Assembly (NCBI GenBank): GCA_026417795.1
Contig: JAOACP010000003.1
Span: 1-64,000, forward strand
DNA length: 64,000 bases
Source: Thermanaerothrix sp.
Lineage (GTDB): Bacteria; Synergistota; Synergistia; Synergistales; Synergistaceae
Direction: 5' to 3'
The notes under the pieces are model-generated. The model worked only from the letters and a program-made list of their open reading frames with translations, made no database searches and was not told the DNA's origin. The translations under genes and the position numbers were made by a program. Below are positions 10,239-19,180 of the stretch, piece after piece. Every line of letters starts with the position of its first letter. Position 1 is the first letter of the stretch.

Positions 10239-10695
10239 AGGATCCCACCTTATGATCAACCTTCTGGCGGGAGGCGGCGTCAGCGCCTTGGGCGGGCGGC
10301 GATTGTTCGGACCTCAGTTTATCGATGGCCTCAACCCAGGTTTTACGAAGCTCCTCCAACATGCCTAGAACCTCCCGAACCAGGGACGGGTCCTTCTTTA
10401 CGTTAGCCTCCACCAAACGATTGTAGAAGAAGTCGTAAAGCCCCATCAGGGAACGGGCCACTTCCCCTCCCTGCTCCACGTTAAGGGTAACCATGAGCTC
10501 CCTCACAACCGCCTGGGCCCTCTTAAGGTTATCGTTGGCCCCTTCGATATCGGACCTCTCCATGGCGTCAATCGCCCCGTGACAGGCCCTTATGCCTATA
10601 TCGTAGGTGAGCAGCAAAAGCTGCTCCCTGGTGGCGGTTTGTACCTGATTGGCCCTATACATATCCTGGGCCTTGCGGGCCAGGTTAGAATCCAT
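10201..10695 (-). CDS. fliS: Flagellar secretion chaperone FliS
   Basis: This 164-residue protein opens with ARKAQDMYRANQVQTATREQLLLLTYDIGIRAC, the typical FliS pattern (Y-N/A-x3-V-T-A then QLLLMLYDG). VARSLMGLYDFFYNRLVEANVKKD is the second conserved helix. FliS binds the flagellin C-terminus in the cytoplasm and stops early polymerization. The last 30 residues are a Gln/Ala/Gly-rich tail. It is followed by flgN with an overlap. A fliD gene lies some 19 kb away rather than next door. Confidence 0.92.
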   Translation of the reverse strand: MDSNLARKAQDMYRANQVQTATREQLLLLTYDIGIRACHGAIDAMERSDIEGANDNLKRAQAVVRELMVTLNVEQGGEVARSLMGLYDFFYNRLVEANVKKDPSLVREVLGMLEELRKTWVEAIDKLRSEQSPPAQGADAASRQKVDHKVGSYAGAAGGVNIAG

Positions 10696-10743
10696 GCGTC
10701 ATCACCCCTCCACAGGGTTTATCGACCCAAAGCGACCAAATCC

Positions 10744-11202
10744 TTAAGTCCCAAGGGCCTCCCAAGGCCTGCTAAGACTCAACAAGGTACTCCAGTCCCA
10801 TAAAATAGCCGCCACCTTCCTATACTCCTCCACACCAAACCCGAAGGGATCCGGCACTTCAACCCCCGGATGACCTACCAGATCTCCGAAGAGGCTTATC
10901 AAGCCGCACATATCCCCGCAGCCGGACCTTAGGAGCACCTCCACGTGGGACCTAGCCATGCAGACCACCACGGTATCCATGGTGAGAGCCTCCAGACGAA
11001 GGGGGGTTGACCGATGATCCGACAGGTCAACCCCAAACTCCCTTGCGGCATCCATCGCAAGCGGGCTGGCTCGAAGACCCCTAGTGGTGAAAAGGCCAGC
11101 GGACGAAACCTCAACAACGCCTCCCGCAACAACCCTCAAGAACGCCTCCGCCATGGGACTTCGACAGGTGTTACCGGTACATACGAAGAGAACCCTCCCC
11201 AT
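10744..11202 (-). CDS. Low-molecular-weight protein phosphatase (arginine-phosphatase-like)
   Basis: This 152-residue protein begins MGRVLFVCTGNTCRSPMAEA, containing the CX5R phosphatase loop. The Thr in CTGNTCRS is the residue that in Bacillus YwlE favours phospho-arginine; tyrosine phosphatases commonly have Ile/Leu there. VPDPFGFGVEEYRKV supplies the catalytic Asp as DP. The protein could act on phospho-Arg or phospho-Tyr. I saw no McsB-type kinase in the window. It lies two bases after the CBS gene and 48 bases before fliS. Confidence 0.85.
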   Translation of the reverse strand: MGRVLFVCTGNTCRSPMAEAFLRVVAGGVVEVSSAGLFTTRGLRASPLAMDAAREFGVDLSDHRSTPLRLEALTMDTVVVCMARSHVEVLLRSGCGDMCGLISLFGDLVGHPGVEVPDPFGFGVEEYRKVAAILWDWSTLLSLSRPWEALGT

Positions 11203-11204
11203 GG

Positions 11205-11651
11205 TCAGGAAGACGCCTCCTCCATGAGCTTGCTTATCAGGTCCGCCCGGTTGATCGACCCCACCAGAACTTGTTTATCCACCACCGGGGCACGTTTTAT
11301 GTTGTGCCTTATCATGGTCATGGCCACATAAAAATCGCTGTCATCCTCCTGAAAGGCTATCACCTTCCTGGCCATGTACTTGGAGACCTTCTCCTTCCCT
11401 ATGCGCCTTAAGCGCACCTGAAACTGTCCAAAGTCAGGTATCACCAAGGAGTCCTGAAGGTAATCCACATAACCGGGCAATGCGGCTCTAACTATGTCCT
11501 TCTCGCTTATGAAGCCCACCAAGCGATACTCATCATCCACCACCGGCACCCCCGAAAGGCCGTGGCTTGAGAGGACCTCCACCGCTTCAAAAACCGTGGA
11601 ATCCTCCCACAGGGCGGTAAGGTCCCTCTCCATAACGTCAGAAACCTTCAT
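11205..11651 (-). CDS. CBS-domain pair protein
   Basis: This 148-residue protein consists almost entirely of two CBS motifs. The first is MKVSDVMERDLTALWEDSTVFEAVEVLSSHGLSG with VPVVDDEYRLVGFISEKDI. The second runs from KVIAFQEDDSDFYVAMTMIRHN to RAPVVDKQVLVGSINRADLI. CBS pairs bind adenine nucleotides and act as energy sensors, but no effector domain is attached. GGGGGG seven bases before the ATG serves as SD. It lies between a PfkB kinase and the phosphatase in one tight run. Confidence 0.9.
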   Translation of the reverse strand: MKVSDVMERDLTALWEDSTVFEAVEVLSSHGLSGVPVVDDEYRLVGFISEKDIVRAALPGYVDYLQDSLVIPDFGQFQVRLRRIGKEKVSKYMARKVIAFQEDDSDFYVAMTMIRHNIKRAPVVDKQVLVGSINRADLISKLMEEASS

Positions 11652-11662
11652 GGCAAGCCCCC

Positions 11663-12595
11663 CTAACCCACACGGTTCAGCTTTATCTGATCCAGATGGG
11701 ATTCCACGGCACTCCTGGAGCTAACCCCCTTCTCCAGGTGCAGGGAGTCCTCCATGGCACAGGCCATGGCGAACCTTATGGAGTCCTCCTCGTCCATCCC
11801 TTCCTCAAAAGCCAAGATAAGCCCCGCCATCAACGCATCTCCGGCGCCAAAGAGGGACACTATGCCCCTTCGCGGAACCTCCGCCACAAAGACCCCCCTG
11901 GGGGTTGAGAACATGTCCCCGTACCCCCTGTAGGAGGTTATCACCCACGGGACCCCCTGGTCATGGAACCTGGAGGCCACGGTCCTCAGGTTGTCCAAGG
12001 AGGACAAAGGCACGTCCATCATCATGGAAACAAACCTATGGTCCACCTTGACAACCTTAGGTCCTCCATCCACCGCCGCAAGCAAAGCCCCTCCCGACGC
12101 ATCCACGAAGACATCCAACCCCCTCGCGGAGGCCATGTGAACCAACTCCCGGTATACGTCCTGGGGTACCCCAGGGGGTAGGGATCCTCCCAACATGACG
12201 GAGCTGCAGCGGCCAAGCATCCTTTCATAGGCCCTTATAAAACGCCCGAGGGCCTCCTCGGATACGTAGGGGCCGTTCTCGGCTATGCCGGTCTCCAGCT
12301 TCCCAATCTCGTCGACCACGTAGGTGTTAGTCCGCGTCTCACCCCTCACGTGGACGAAACTAGTGGCTATCCTAAGCTTTGACAGGGTATCCCTTATATA
12401 CTCCCCGTTGTAACCAGCCAGGAAACCCATGGCCACGGAATCAGAACCCATCTGCTTCAAAAGGATGGACACGTTTATACCCTTGCCGCCGGGAGATCTA
12501 TTTACGTTGGAAGCCCTAAACCAGCCACCGGGGCGAAACTCAGGGACAACGTACTCTTCGTCCACCGCCGGGTTTAACGTAACGGTGAGTATCAC
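11663..12595 (-). CDS. 1-phosphofructokinase-type PfkB sugar kinase
   Basis: From GTG 12593-12595 the protein starts MILTVTLNPAVDEEYVV, matching FruK/LacC N-termini. It carries NVNRSPGGKGINVSILL, the sugar-binding GGKG motif, and FGAGDALMAGLILA with the catalytic Asp of PfkB kinases. It phosphorylates fructose 1-phosphate or tagatose 6-phosphate; which one cannot be settled here. AGGGGGTGA lies eight bases ahead of this GTG. In-frame GTG and ATG codons three and two codons earlier overlap that SD and are less likely. No PTS gene is adjacent. It heads the run CBS-phosphatase-fliS-flgN. Confidence 0.85.
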   Translation of the reverse strand: MILTVTLNPAVDEEYVVPEFRPGGWFRASNVNRSPGGKGINVSILLKQMGSDSVAMGFLAGYNGEYIRDTLSKLRIATSFVHVRGETRTNTYVVDEIGKLETGIAENGPYVSEEALGRFIRAYERMLGRCSSVMLGGSLPPGVPQDVYRELVHMASARGLDVFVDASGGALLAAVDGGPKVVKVDHRFVSMMMDVPLSSLDNLRTVASRFHDQGVPWVITSYRGYGDMFSTPRGVFVAEVPRRGIVSLFGAGDALMAGLILAFEEGMDEEDSIRFAMACAMEDSLHLEKGVSSRSAVESHLDQIKLNRVG

Positions 12596-12655
12596 CGGCA
12601 TCACCCCCTGGGGATAAAAGATCCCGCTAAGTACGGACAGCAGATCGCGCCTGGA

Positions 12656-13840
12656 TCAAAGGAATATCTTAAGGTCCTCCACCGACGAAACTTTGGCCCT
12701 AGAAGCCTCCTTGCCCCCCTGAAGCACCATGGCGGTAGGCAGCTCCTTTACCCCCAGTTTCTCCATCATCCTAAGGCTCCTATAGCCATCGACCACGGTA
12801 AGGCTGATCCCATTGGACTCCGCCCATTCTTCCGCCCGGGCAACCAAACCCACCTGGCCCTCATCTATGCTGGAGTAGAACAGGGCGTTCACCCGCTCGG
12901 GCTCCAAAAGCACCTTCTGCAGGTGCAGCTGCTCCGTTATGTAGGAATAGGCGGACATGGCGGCAACCGCCCCATCCCCAGCGGCGGTCACCACCTGGCG
13001 GAGGAACGTGTCCCGAACGTCGCCGGCGGCAAATATGCCCTCCACAGAGGTCTCCATCTTGGGGCTGGTCTTTATCCAACCCCCGGGAGCTGTTTCCACC
13101 AGGGAAGAGGCAAAGCCGCTGTTGGGGGCAGTTCCTACGAATATGAAGACCCCCGCCACCGGCAGATGGCTAACCTCCTGGGTCTTAACGTTCTTCAACA
13201 CCAACCGCTCAACCATGTCCCCTCCCTCTATGGCCTCCACCACGGAGTTGAAGACCGGAACTATCTTGGGGTTGGCCATGGCCCTTTCCACAGGGACCTT
13301 GTCCGCCCGGAAGGAGTCCCTCCGGTGCACTATGTAAACCTTGCTGGCAAACTGAGTGAGGTAACATGCCTCTTCCACGGCGGTATTGCCGCCGCCTATC
13401 ACTGCCACCTCTTCTCCCTCGAAGAAGGCTCCGTCGCACACGGCGCAGTAACTGACCCCCCGCCCGGTATACTCCGCCTCACCGGGACACCCCAGGCGCT
13501 TGAAGTTGGCACCGGTGGCTATTATGACCGCCTCCGCCTCAACCTCTCCCTTATCGGTCACAACCACCTTGCGTCCGTTGCGGATCTCCAGGGAGGTAAC
13601 CGTAGCATCCCGAAACTCCGGAGAGAACTTCTCCGCGTGGCGCCGGAAGCTGTCCGCCAGCTCCTGACCGGAAGCGTGCTGTACGCCGGGCCAGTTTTCG
13701 ATCTCATCGGTTATGGTTATCTGCCCTCCCGGCATGCCACGCTCCAGGATCAGGACGTCAAGCCCTGCCCTCCTGCCGTATATGGCTGCGGTAAGTCCAG
13801 CAGGCCCAGCGCCAAGTATCACCAGTTCCCTCTTTTCCAT
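12656..13840 (-). CDS. trxB: Thioredoxin reductase with C-terminal thioredoxin-like extension
   Basis: This 394-residue flavoprotein has FAD motif ILGAGPAGLTAAIYG, redox centre GVSYCAVCDGAFF (CxxC), NADPH motif VIGGGNTAVEEA with HRRDSFRA, and FAD motif EGIFAAGDVRD. Thioredoxin reductases normally end near residue 310. Here about 85 more residues follow (ALFYSSIDEGQVGLV to SSVEDLKIFL) and look like a thioredoxin fold with LGVKELPTAMVL but without CxxC. ATG 13838-13840 has GGAGGTG 9-11 bases ahead. An upstream ATG would put that SD inside the coding region, so I rejected it. Confidence 0.93.
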   Translation of the reverse strand: MEKRELVILGAGPAGLTAAIYGRRAGLDVLILERGMPGGQITITDEIENWPGVQHASGQELADSFRRHAEKFSPEFRDATVTSLEIRNGRKVVVTDKGEVEAEAVIIATGANFKRLGCPGEAEYTGRGVSYCAVCDGAFFEGEEVAVIGGGNTAVEEACYLTQFASKVYIVHRRDSFRADKVPVERAMANPKIVPVFNSVVEAIEGGDMVERLVLKNVKTQEVSHLPVAGVFIFVGTAPNSGFASSLVETAPGGWIKTSPKMETSVEGIFAAGDVRDTFLRQVVTAAGDGAVAAMSAYSYITEQLHLQKVLLEPERVNALFYSSIDEGQVGLVARAEEWAESNGISLTVVDGYRSLRMMEKLGVKELPTAMVLQGGKEASRAKVSSVEDLKIFL

Positions 13841-13892
13841 CGGAAAGAACACCTCCATGCGGATGCCGATGTGCCAAACATATGTGCTTATT

Positions 13893-14765
13893 TTACCCCA
13901 ATCGCCCTACCACGTCCCCGTCGTACCCCAAGGAACGCCACCAGGCAAACCGGCCCACCCCGTACTGATCCTCAAAGCACCCCAGGTACTCAAATCCTTC
14001 CAAACTAAGCCTTCCCAGCTCCTCCACCTGGTGGGGCCCAGCGGTTTCCATCAACACGTACCCACCGGGTTTAAGGATTCTGCCACATTCGGAAAGCCAA
14101 TTTAAGGGAACCTCCAGGCCCCTTGGACCGCCATCAAGGGCAACGTGTGGTTCGAAACATCGGACAGAAACGTCCAAGGCGGCCAGGTGATCCGATGGTA
14201 TATAGGGCGGATTTGCCACCACCAGGTCAAAGGATTTAAAAGAAGAAGGCAGATCCAAGGGCCCCCCGCCATGAAGGGCGAACACTCTGCCAAGCAGCTG
14301 GTGCTCTCTAAGGTTGCGCCAGGCCCACTTGAGGGCGCCGGGGCTTAGATCCATGGCAACGCCTAGGCTGTCTTGAACCATCATGGCAATGGAGCAGGCT
14401 ATGCAGCCACTCCCGGTACCCCAATCAAGAAAGGTCCCTCCCCTTGGAAGAACCTCCGCCGCCTTAAGCGCCAACACCTCCGTCTCAGGCCGAGGAATAA
14501 GGCATCCCGGCCCCACAAGAAACCTCCAGCGCAAAAAGTCCATGGAGCCCAAAACGTAAGCCAACGGCTCCCCTTTAGCTCTTCTTCGAGCCATCTCCAA
14601 CGACGGAGATGGTTCGTAACGATCCTCCACGGACGTCAACACGGCCTCCCTGGAAACGTTGTGGGAGGCGGCCACTATCATGGCCGCCTCCCACATGGGA
14701 CGGCTTACGTGAGACGACGCCTCCAAAACCTCCGCCACCATCCGCCTTATTTCACAGAGCCTCAA
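13893..14765 (-). CDS. prmC: Peptide chain release factor N5-glutamine methyltransferase
   Basis: This protein of about 290 residues has an N-terminal helical domain, then RPETEVLALKA, FLDWGTGSGCIACSIA (SAM-binding motif I) and VVANPPYIPSDH (NPPY, the glutamine-methylating signature). It methylates the Gln of the GGQ loop in release factors. It directly follows prfA, the usual arrangement. I favour TTG 14763-14765 because GGAGAGGG lies about five bases upstream. TTG 14778-14780 extends the frame by five codons but has no SD. Confidence 0.94.
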   Translation of the reverse strand: MRLCEIRRMVAEVLEASSHVSRPMWEAAMIVAASHNVSREAVLTSVEDRYEPSPSLEMARRRAKGEPLAYVLGSMDFLRWRFLVGPGCLIPRPETEVLALKAAEVLPRGGTFLDWGTGSGCIACSIAMMVQDSLGVAMDLSPGALKWAWRNLREHQLLGRVFALHGGGPLDLPSSFKSFDLVVANPPYIPSDHLAALDVSVRCFEPHVALDGGPRGLEVPLNWLSECGRILKPGGYVLMETAGPHQVEELGRLSLEGFEYLGCFEDQYGVGRFAWWRSLGYDGDVVGRLG

Positions 14766-14796
14766 AACAACCCTCTCCAAGACGATAACATGAAAG

Positions 14797-15870
14797 CTAG
14801 AGGGCTAAGGTCTTCAGCTTCTCCGCTTGATCCGCCATACGCAAAGCCTCTATGAGCTCGTAAAGATCCCCATCAAGCACCTGGTCAAGCTTGTAAAGGG
14901 TGAACCCTATACGATGGTCCGTCAAACGGTTTTGGGGATAGTTGTAGGTCCTTATCCTTTCAGACCTGTCGCCGGTTCCAACCTGCCCCTTGCGTTCCGC
15001 CGCCATATGGGCCTGCTGGCGCTGAAGCTCCTGGTCGTAGAGCCTGGCCCGCAGCAGCTGCATGGCCTTGGCCCGATTCTTCAGCTGGGACCTCTCATCC
15101 TGACAGGTCACCACAAGACCGGTGGGGATATGGGTTATACGAACCGCCGAGTCGGTCATGTTCACGTACTGCCCACCCGCGCCGCTGGCCCGGTAGGTGT
15201 CTATCTTAAGATCCTCTGGCCTAATCTGAACGTCCACATCTTCCGCCTCCGGCAGAACCGCCACCGTGGCGGTGGAGGTGTGGATCCTGCCGCTCGCCTC
15301 CGTGGCAGGAATCCTCTGCACCCGGTGAACGCCACTCTCGAACTTGAGCTTGCTATAGGCCCCTTCACCCTTCACCAGGAACACCACTTCCTTGTATCCG
15401 CCTATGCCGGTTTCGTTCATCTCCATTATCTCGTAACGCCACCCCTGGCGTTCCGTGTAACGGGTGTACATGCGAAAGAGGTCCGCTGCGAAAAGCGCCG
15501 CCTCGTCGCCCCCCGCCCCGGCTCTGATCTCTATTATGACGTCCTTGTGGTCGTTAGGATCCCTGGGAAGCAGCAACACCTTAAGCTCCTGCTCCAGCTG
15601 CGGAAGCCGCTCGGAAAGCCGCTGGACCTCCTCCTTTGCAAGGGCCCTCATCTCCTCGTCCTCTTGGGACATCAGCTCCTTGGCTTCCTCCAACGCTTGA
15701 GACGCCTTCTGGTACTCCCTAAAGGCCTGAACCACCGGATAAAGCTCCGAGTGCCTCTTGCTCAAAGACTGCATCTCCTGCACGTTGTTGGAGACCTCAG
15801 GGTCCGCCATGCGGGCCTCTATATCCGCCAAGGCCGCCTCTATCTCCTTAAGCTTGCCTATAAAATCCAA
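14797..15870 (-). CDS. prfA: Peptide chain release factor 1
   Basis: This 357-residue class I release factor has the PAT codon-recognition tripeptide in [14 protein letters not shown], reading UAA and UAG. The catalytic GGQ is in [19 protein letters not shown] near residue 230. It lies in DUF1385-prfA-prmC order, with prmC modifying its product. It begins at TTG 15868-15870, behind AGGGGTGA and six bases past the DUF1385 stop. Confidence 0.97.
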   Translation of the reverse strand: MDFIGKLKEIEAALADIEARMADPEVSNNVQEMQSLSKRHSELYPVVQAFREYQKASQALEEAKELMSQEDEEMRALAKEEVQRLSERLPQLEQELKVLLLPRDPNDHKDVIIEIRAGAGGDEAALFAADLFRMYTRYTERQGWRYEIMEMNETGIGGYKEVVFLVKGEGAYSKLKFESGVHRVQRIPATEASGRIHTSTATVAVLPEAEDVDVQIRPEDLKIDTYRASGAGGQYVNMTDSAVRITHIPTGLVVTCQDERSQLKNRAKAMQLLRARLYDQELQRQQAHMAAERKGQVGTGDRSERIRTYNYPQNRLTDHRIGFTLYKLDQVLDGDLYELIEALRMADQAEKLKTLAL

Positions 15871-15876
15871 AACAGC

Positions 15877-16851
15877 TCACCCCTGATCAACTTGGGTTTC
15901 ACCGCCCGCCGTGGAGGGCGAAAGGTGCACATCGGGCCCCAGGGCAACCCTGAGGGCATCCAAGGCCACCTCGATCTGGTCATCGGAGGGCTCCCGAGTG
16001 GTCAGAAACTGCAACCCCAGGGCAGGAAAGACCAACGCCCTGCCCACAACGCTTCCACGGGATGCCCATTTTATTATCTCATACGATATTCCCACCACCA
16101 GGGGCAACAGGATAACCCGGCTGGAAATCCTCCAAAGAAGCCCTCCCCGCCCCATCAACCCGAAAACCACCACGCTAACCAGGATGACCACCACCAAGAA
16201 GGACGTACCACAGCGGGGATGTATCCTGGAGAAGGACTTTATGGAATCTACATCCATAGGAGCTCCGGACTCATAGGCGTTTATGGTCTTGTGCTCCGCC
16301 CCATGATAAGCGAAGACCCTCCGCATATCCCCCCAAAGGCCAACCAATCCCAGGTAGGCCACAAAAACAGCTCCCCTGATGATGCCCTCAAGAAGCCTCA
16401 AAGAGACGCCTTTAACGTGAACTCGTCCACCAAGCGTCTCAGACAACCACAGGGGCAGCAAGAGAAATAGGCCCACCACCGCCGTCACGGCGATGAGGAT
16501 GGACAGAAGCGACTCCAGCTTAGAGGGCTCCTCCTGGGATGAAACGGAGGCCGAAATGCTAAGCCCTTTGTAGCCCTCCCTAACCATGTCAACCATGGAG
16601 CAGAAGCCCCTTAAGACCGGCCAGTTCCAAGGAGACCGGGCAGTCCAAGAGGATATACCCCACCGTTCCCTCCACAGGGAACCCTCCGGGGTCCTGATTG
16701 AAATACCCCAGGAGGAGTATCCACGCATTAGAACGCCCTCTATCACCGCCTGCCCACCCACCGGCAGGGGGACCTCAGGGGACTTCAAAACCCCCACGGT
16801 CAACCCCGCCATCCACTTAAGGAACGACCACAACACTACCGATCCCCGCAA
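15877..16851 (-). CDS. DUF1385 (YqhQ-like) membrane protein
   Basis: This 324-residue protein has the family markers GGQAVIEGVLMRG, FAYHGAEHKTINAYESG and HPRCGTSFLVVVI. Hydrophobic segments are near residues 115-140, 150-175, 215-240 and 245-265. Its biochemical role is not established, though the neighbourhood with rpmE, thyX, prfA and prmC recurs in several phyla. The TTG start at 16849-16851 has GGAGG seven bases ahead, inside the thyX 3' end, and the two frames overlap by 16 bases. Confidence 0.86.
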   Translation of the reverse strand: MRGSVVLWSFLKWMAGLTVGVLKSPEVPLPVGGQAVIEGVLMRGYSSWGISIRTPEGSLWRERWGISSWTARSPWNWPVLRGFCSMVDMVREGYKGLSISASVSSQEEPSKLESLLSILIAVTAVVGLFLLLPLWLSETLGGRVHVKGVSLRLLEGIIRGAVFVAYLGLVGLWGDMRRVFAYHGAEHKTINAYESGAPMDVDSIKSFSRIHPRCGTSFLVVVILVSVVVFGLMGRGGLLWRISSRVILLPLVVGISYEIIKWASRGSVVGRALVFPALGLQFLTTREPSDDQIEVALDALRVALGPDVHLSPSTAGGETQVDQG

Positions 16852-17534
16852 AGCAGTTCCTCCATTGAGGCGAAGGGCCTGTTACAGGACATCTCCTCGG
16901 AACACCTCCCGGCGGTAAGACATGAAGGTCCCGCCAGCTCAAACAGTTCCGGGGCCGCAGCCCTTACCAAACCCAACATCTTGACCGCAAGGAGCCTTAT
17001 CTCCCACTGGGCCCTCCTGCAAAGCCGGAGGGAAAAGAAGTGGTGAAGCTCCCGGGCATTCATGGTGAAGACCAAACGAGTAGAGAAGCCGTGGGGCAAC
17101 AGGAACCTGGCATCCTCCTTGGGAACCCCCATGGAACAAAGCTGCCGGTAGGCTTCAACGGCCACCTGAACCGTCCGCTGGAACAGATCCAAAGCCTCCT
17201 GCGACTCCATCACCGAGGGAGGCACCACACAGCTCCCGCCGGAGGAGTCCACGTAGCGCTGACTCTGCTGGGAAAAGCTAGCGATGCGATGCCTCACCAG
17301 CTGGTGGGATGCCACCCGGCTTAACCCGTCCACCGCAAATGTAAAGGAGGCGTGCTCGAAGGGAGACATGTGGCCGCTGCGGGTAAGTTTGCCTATTAGA
17401 TCCCTGGCCTTGGCCTGATCAAACCTGTCAAGGATCTCAACGGCGCCCACGGGGCTGTAACAGAGCCTGGCTGCGGCGGCCACAATCCTGACCGGATCCT
17501 CCGTATGGGATATCAGTTTAACCTCTAACGACAA
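16836..17534 (-). CDS. thyX: FAD-dependent thymidylate synthase
   Basis: This 232-residue protein has the ThyX signature RHRIASFSQQSQRYV (RHR-x7-S) and PFEHASFTFAVDGLSR with a conserved His. ThyX methylates dUMP to dTMP using methylenetetrahydrofolate, FAD and NADPH. It replaces ThyA and does not produce dihydrofolate, consistent with many anaerobes. The start is TTG 17532-17534 behind GGAGG at seven bases. It lies downstream of rpmE with a hairpin in between. Confidence 0.95.
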   Translation of the reverse strand: MSLEVKLISHTEDPVRIVAAAARLCYSPVGAVEILDRFDQAKARDLIGKLTRSGHMSPFEHASFTFAVDGLSRVASHQLVRHRIASFSQQSQRYVDSSGGSCVVPPSVMESQEALDLFQRTVQVAVEAYRQLCSMGVPKEDARFLLPHGFSTRLVFTMNARELHHFFSLRLCRRAQWEIRLLAVKMLGLVRAAAPELFELAGPSCLTAGRCSEEMSCNRPFASMEELLCGDR

Positions 17535-17589
17535 CTCGACACCTCCGGGTTTACCGGTTCATCCCAGGCGGGACGTACCCCATATGCTT

Positions 17590-17612
17590 CAGGGGGAGCC
17601 GGGCTCCCCCTG
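17590..17612. other. Perfect hairpin between rpmE and thyX
   Basis: Ten bases (CAGGGGGAGC) pair with GCTCCCCCTG around a three-base loop. No T-run follows on either strand, so it is not a standard terminator. It could protect the rpmE transcript 3' end or dampen thyX expression; that is inference. Confidence 0.5.
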
Positions 17613-17668
17613 ATACTTTCGCCTTAAGCGCCGCCGGTGATGACGTAAGGTACCGCAAGCCCCGAAGG

Positions 17669-17899
17669 CTACTCGGACACCTTCCTCTGGCCGTAATCAA
17701 CGCCGGCATACTTCTGGCGGAACTTCTCAAGACGGCCGGCCTCCACCACCCTTCCACCCTTCTTGCCGGTGTAGAATGGATGACAGGCGTTGCAGACCGC
17801 AACCTTTATGTCGCCGGTGGTGGAGCGGGTCTCAAAGGAGTTCCCGCAAGCGCAAGTTACCCTGCAAACCTCGTACTTGGGATGGATGTCCTTCTTCAT
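17669..17899 (-). CDS. rpmE: 50S ribosomal protein L31
   Basis: This 76-residue protein opens [26 protein letters not shown] and ends with [22 protein letters not shown]. Cysteines at about 16, 18, 37 and 40 (CAC and CNAC) make this the zinc-binding C+ form of L31. CGGAGGTG lies eight bases ahead of the ATG. It is probably the first gene of the run toward thyX, DUF1385, prfA and prmC. Confidence 0.97.
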   Translation of the reverse strand: MKKDIHPKYEVCRVTCACGNSFETRSTTGDIKVAVCNACHPFYTGKKGGRVVEAGRLEKFRQKYAGVDYGQRKVSE

Positions 17900-18028
17900 A
17901 TATTCAGCACCTCCGAAAAGATTTCATATCCGCGCATACCGACTGAATTTACCACACTTCTGCCACCCGCGCAATCGCAATTTACAGCGTCGGGGCATGG
18001 CGGACGATTTTGAGCCACCGGATTAATA

Positions 18029-18057
18029 TTGAGCATTCCCAAAATGGGAAATATAAT
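18029..18057 (+). promoter_or_regulatory. Promoter with internal operator-like repeat, TAXI gene
   Basis: The -35 is TTGAGC (18029-18034) and the -10 is TATAAT (18052-18057), separated by exactly 17 bases. The spacer holds the inverted repeat TTCCC-AAAAT-GGGAA (18036-18050), where a regulator could block or reshape RNA polymerase binding. It is 90-100 bases upstream of the TAXI start. Confidence 0.82.
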
Positions 18058-18153
18058 GTCAGGTGTATGATTGCGAAGGAAGGGGGGGCGGGAAAAGGCC
18101 ACATTAGACCTAGAGAAGGCGTAGAAGCACACAAAAATTAAGGGGGAATGAGA

Positions 18154-19107
18154 ATGAAGAGGTTTTCGAAGCTTATGCTTGCGGCGTTATTGGTGGCAGC
18201 CATGGGCGGGGCCGCCCACGCTAAGACCTTCCTGTCCATAGCCACCGGCGGTACCTCCGGAACCTATTATCCGATAGGCGGGGCCATAGCCCAGGCGGTC
18301 AACAAGGGGGCCCCTGATCTTCAGGTCACCGCAGAGACTGGAAACGCCTCGGTGGCCAACCTCAACCTCATCGGAGCCCACGACATCGAGATAGCCTTTG
18401 CGCAGAACGACGCCACCTACTGGGCTTACAACGGCAAGATGATGTTCAAGACCCCCATCAAGAACGTACGGGTGATAGCGGCCCTCTATCCGGAGCACGT
18501 GCACCTCATAACCCTCAAGAATTCAAACGTCAAGGGCGTTCTGGACCTCAAGGGCAAGAGGGTTTCCGTGGGAGCTCCCGGCTCCGGCGTGGAGGCGGAC
18601 GTCCGGGCCATATTCCAGACCGTTGGCCTCAAGTACTCGGACATGAAGACCGACTTCCTTGATTTCGGCGCCACCACCCAGCGTTTCAAGGACAACCAGA
18701 TCGACGCCGGGTTCGTGGTGGCGGGTTACCCGGTGTCCTCCATAATGGACCTGGCCACCACCAAGGACATAACCCTGGTCAACTTCGACAACGCTACCAT
18801 GGCCAAGCTCACCAAGGAGTTCCCCTACTTCGTCAAGAGCACCATCCCCGCCAACACCTACAAAGGCGTGACCCAGGCGACCCAGACCCCGGCGGTCATG
18901 GCCCTTCTGGTGGTGGACGAGAAGGTACCCGAGGACGTGGTCTACAAGTTTACCAAGGCCCTCTGGGAGAACATCGACATAGTCCACAAGGCCCACGCCA
19001 AGGGCAAGGAGATAAACCTCAAGAGCGCCCTTGATGGCGTAACGGTACCCCTCCATCCCGGTGCGGCTAAGTACTACAAGGAGAAGGGCTTGAAGCTTCC
19101 CAAGTAG
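18154..19107 (+). CDS. TAXI-family TRAP transporter solute-binding protein
   Basis: This periplasmic binding protein (317 residues) has a signal peptide (MKRFSKLMLAALLVAAMGGAAHA). FLSIATGGTSGTYYPIGGAIAQAVN is the TAXI signature. Further matches are AYNGKMMF, NVRVIAALYPEHVHLI and GKRVSVGAPGSGVEADVR. It delivers organic acids, often glutamate-like or C4-C5 compounds, to a DctQM-type permease. None is encoded beside it, so the gene is an orphan with its own promoter and terminator. ATG 18154 lies seven bases after AGGGGG; ATG 18148 is too close to that SD. Ligand unknown. Confidence 0.93.
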   Translation: MKRFSKLMLAALLVAAMGGAAHAKTFLSIATGGTSGTYYPIGGAIAQAVNKGAPDLQVTAETGNASVANLNLIGAHDIEIAFAQNDATYWAYNGKMMFKTPIKNVRVIAALYPEHVHLITLKNSNVKGVLDLKGKRVSVGAPGSGVEADVRAIFQTVGLKYSDMKTDFLDFGATTQRFKDNQIDAGFVVAGYPVSSIMDLATTKDITLVNFDNATMAKLTKEFPYFVKSTIPANTYKGVTQATQTPAVMALLVVDEKVPEDVVYKFTKALWENIDIVHKAHAKGKEINLKSALDGVTVPLHPGAAKYYKEKGLKLPK

Positions 19108-19129
19108 GCATCAGCCTCTCTAAAGACGC

Positions 19130-19166
19130 AAAAAAACCGGGGCTCCGAAAGGAGCCCCGGTTTTTT
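19130..19166. terminator. Bidirectional terminator between TAXI gene and fhs
   Basis: A-run, CCGGGGCTCC, GAAA tetraloop, GGAGCCCCGG, T-run. The hairpin has ten G/C-rich base pairs and poly-T on both strands. It ends both the plus-strand TAXI gene and the minus-strand fhs gene. Confidence 0.95.
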
Positions 19167-19180
19167 ATCCCTTACCGTCC

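Noticed and set aside
12923-14008. 361-codon plus-strand open frame
   Set aside because: Antisense to trxB; His/Gly/Leu-rich shadow without a usable SD.
14827-16470. 547-codon plus-strand open frame
   Set aside because: It is antisense to prfA and DUF1385, whose products have full family motifs; its own translation shows none.
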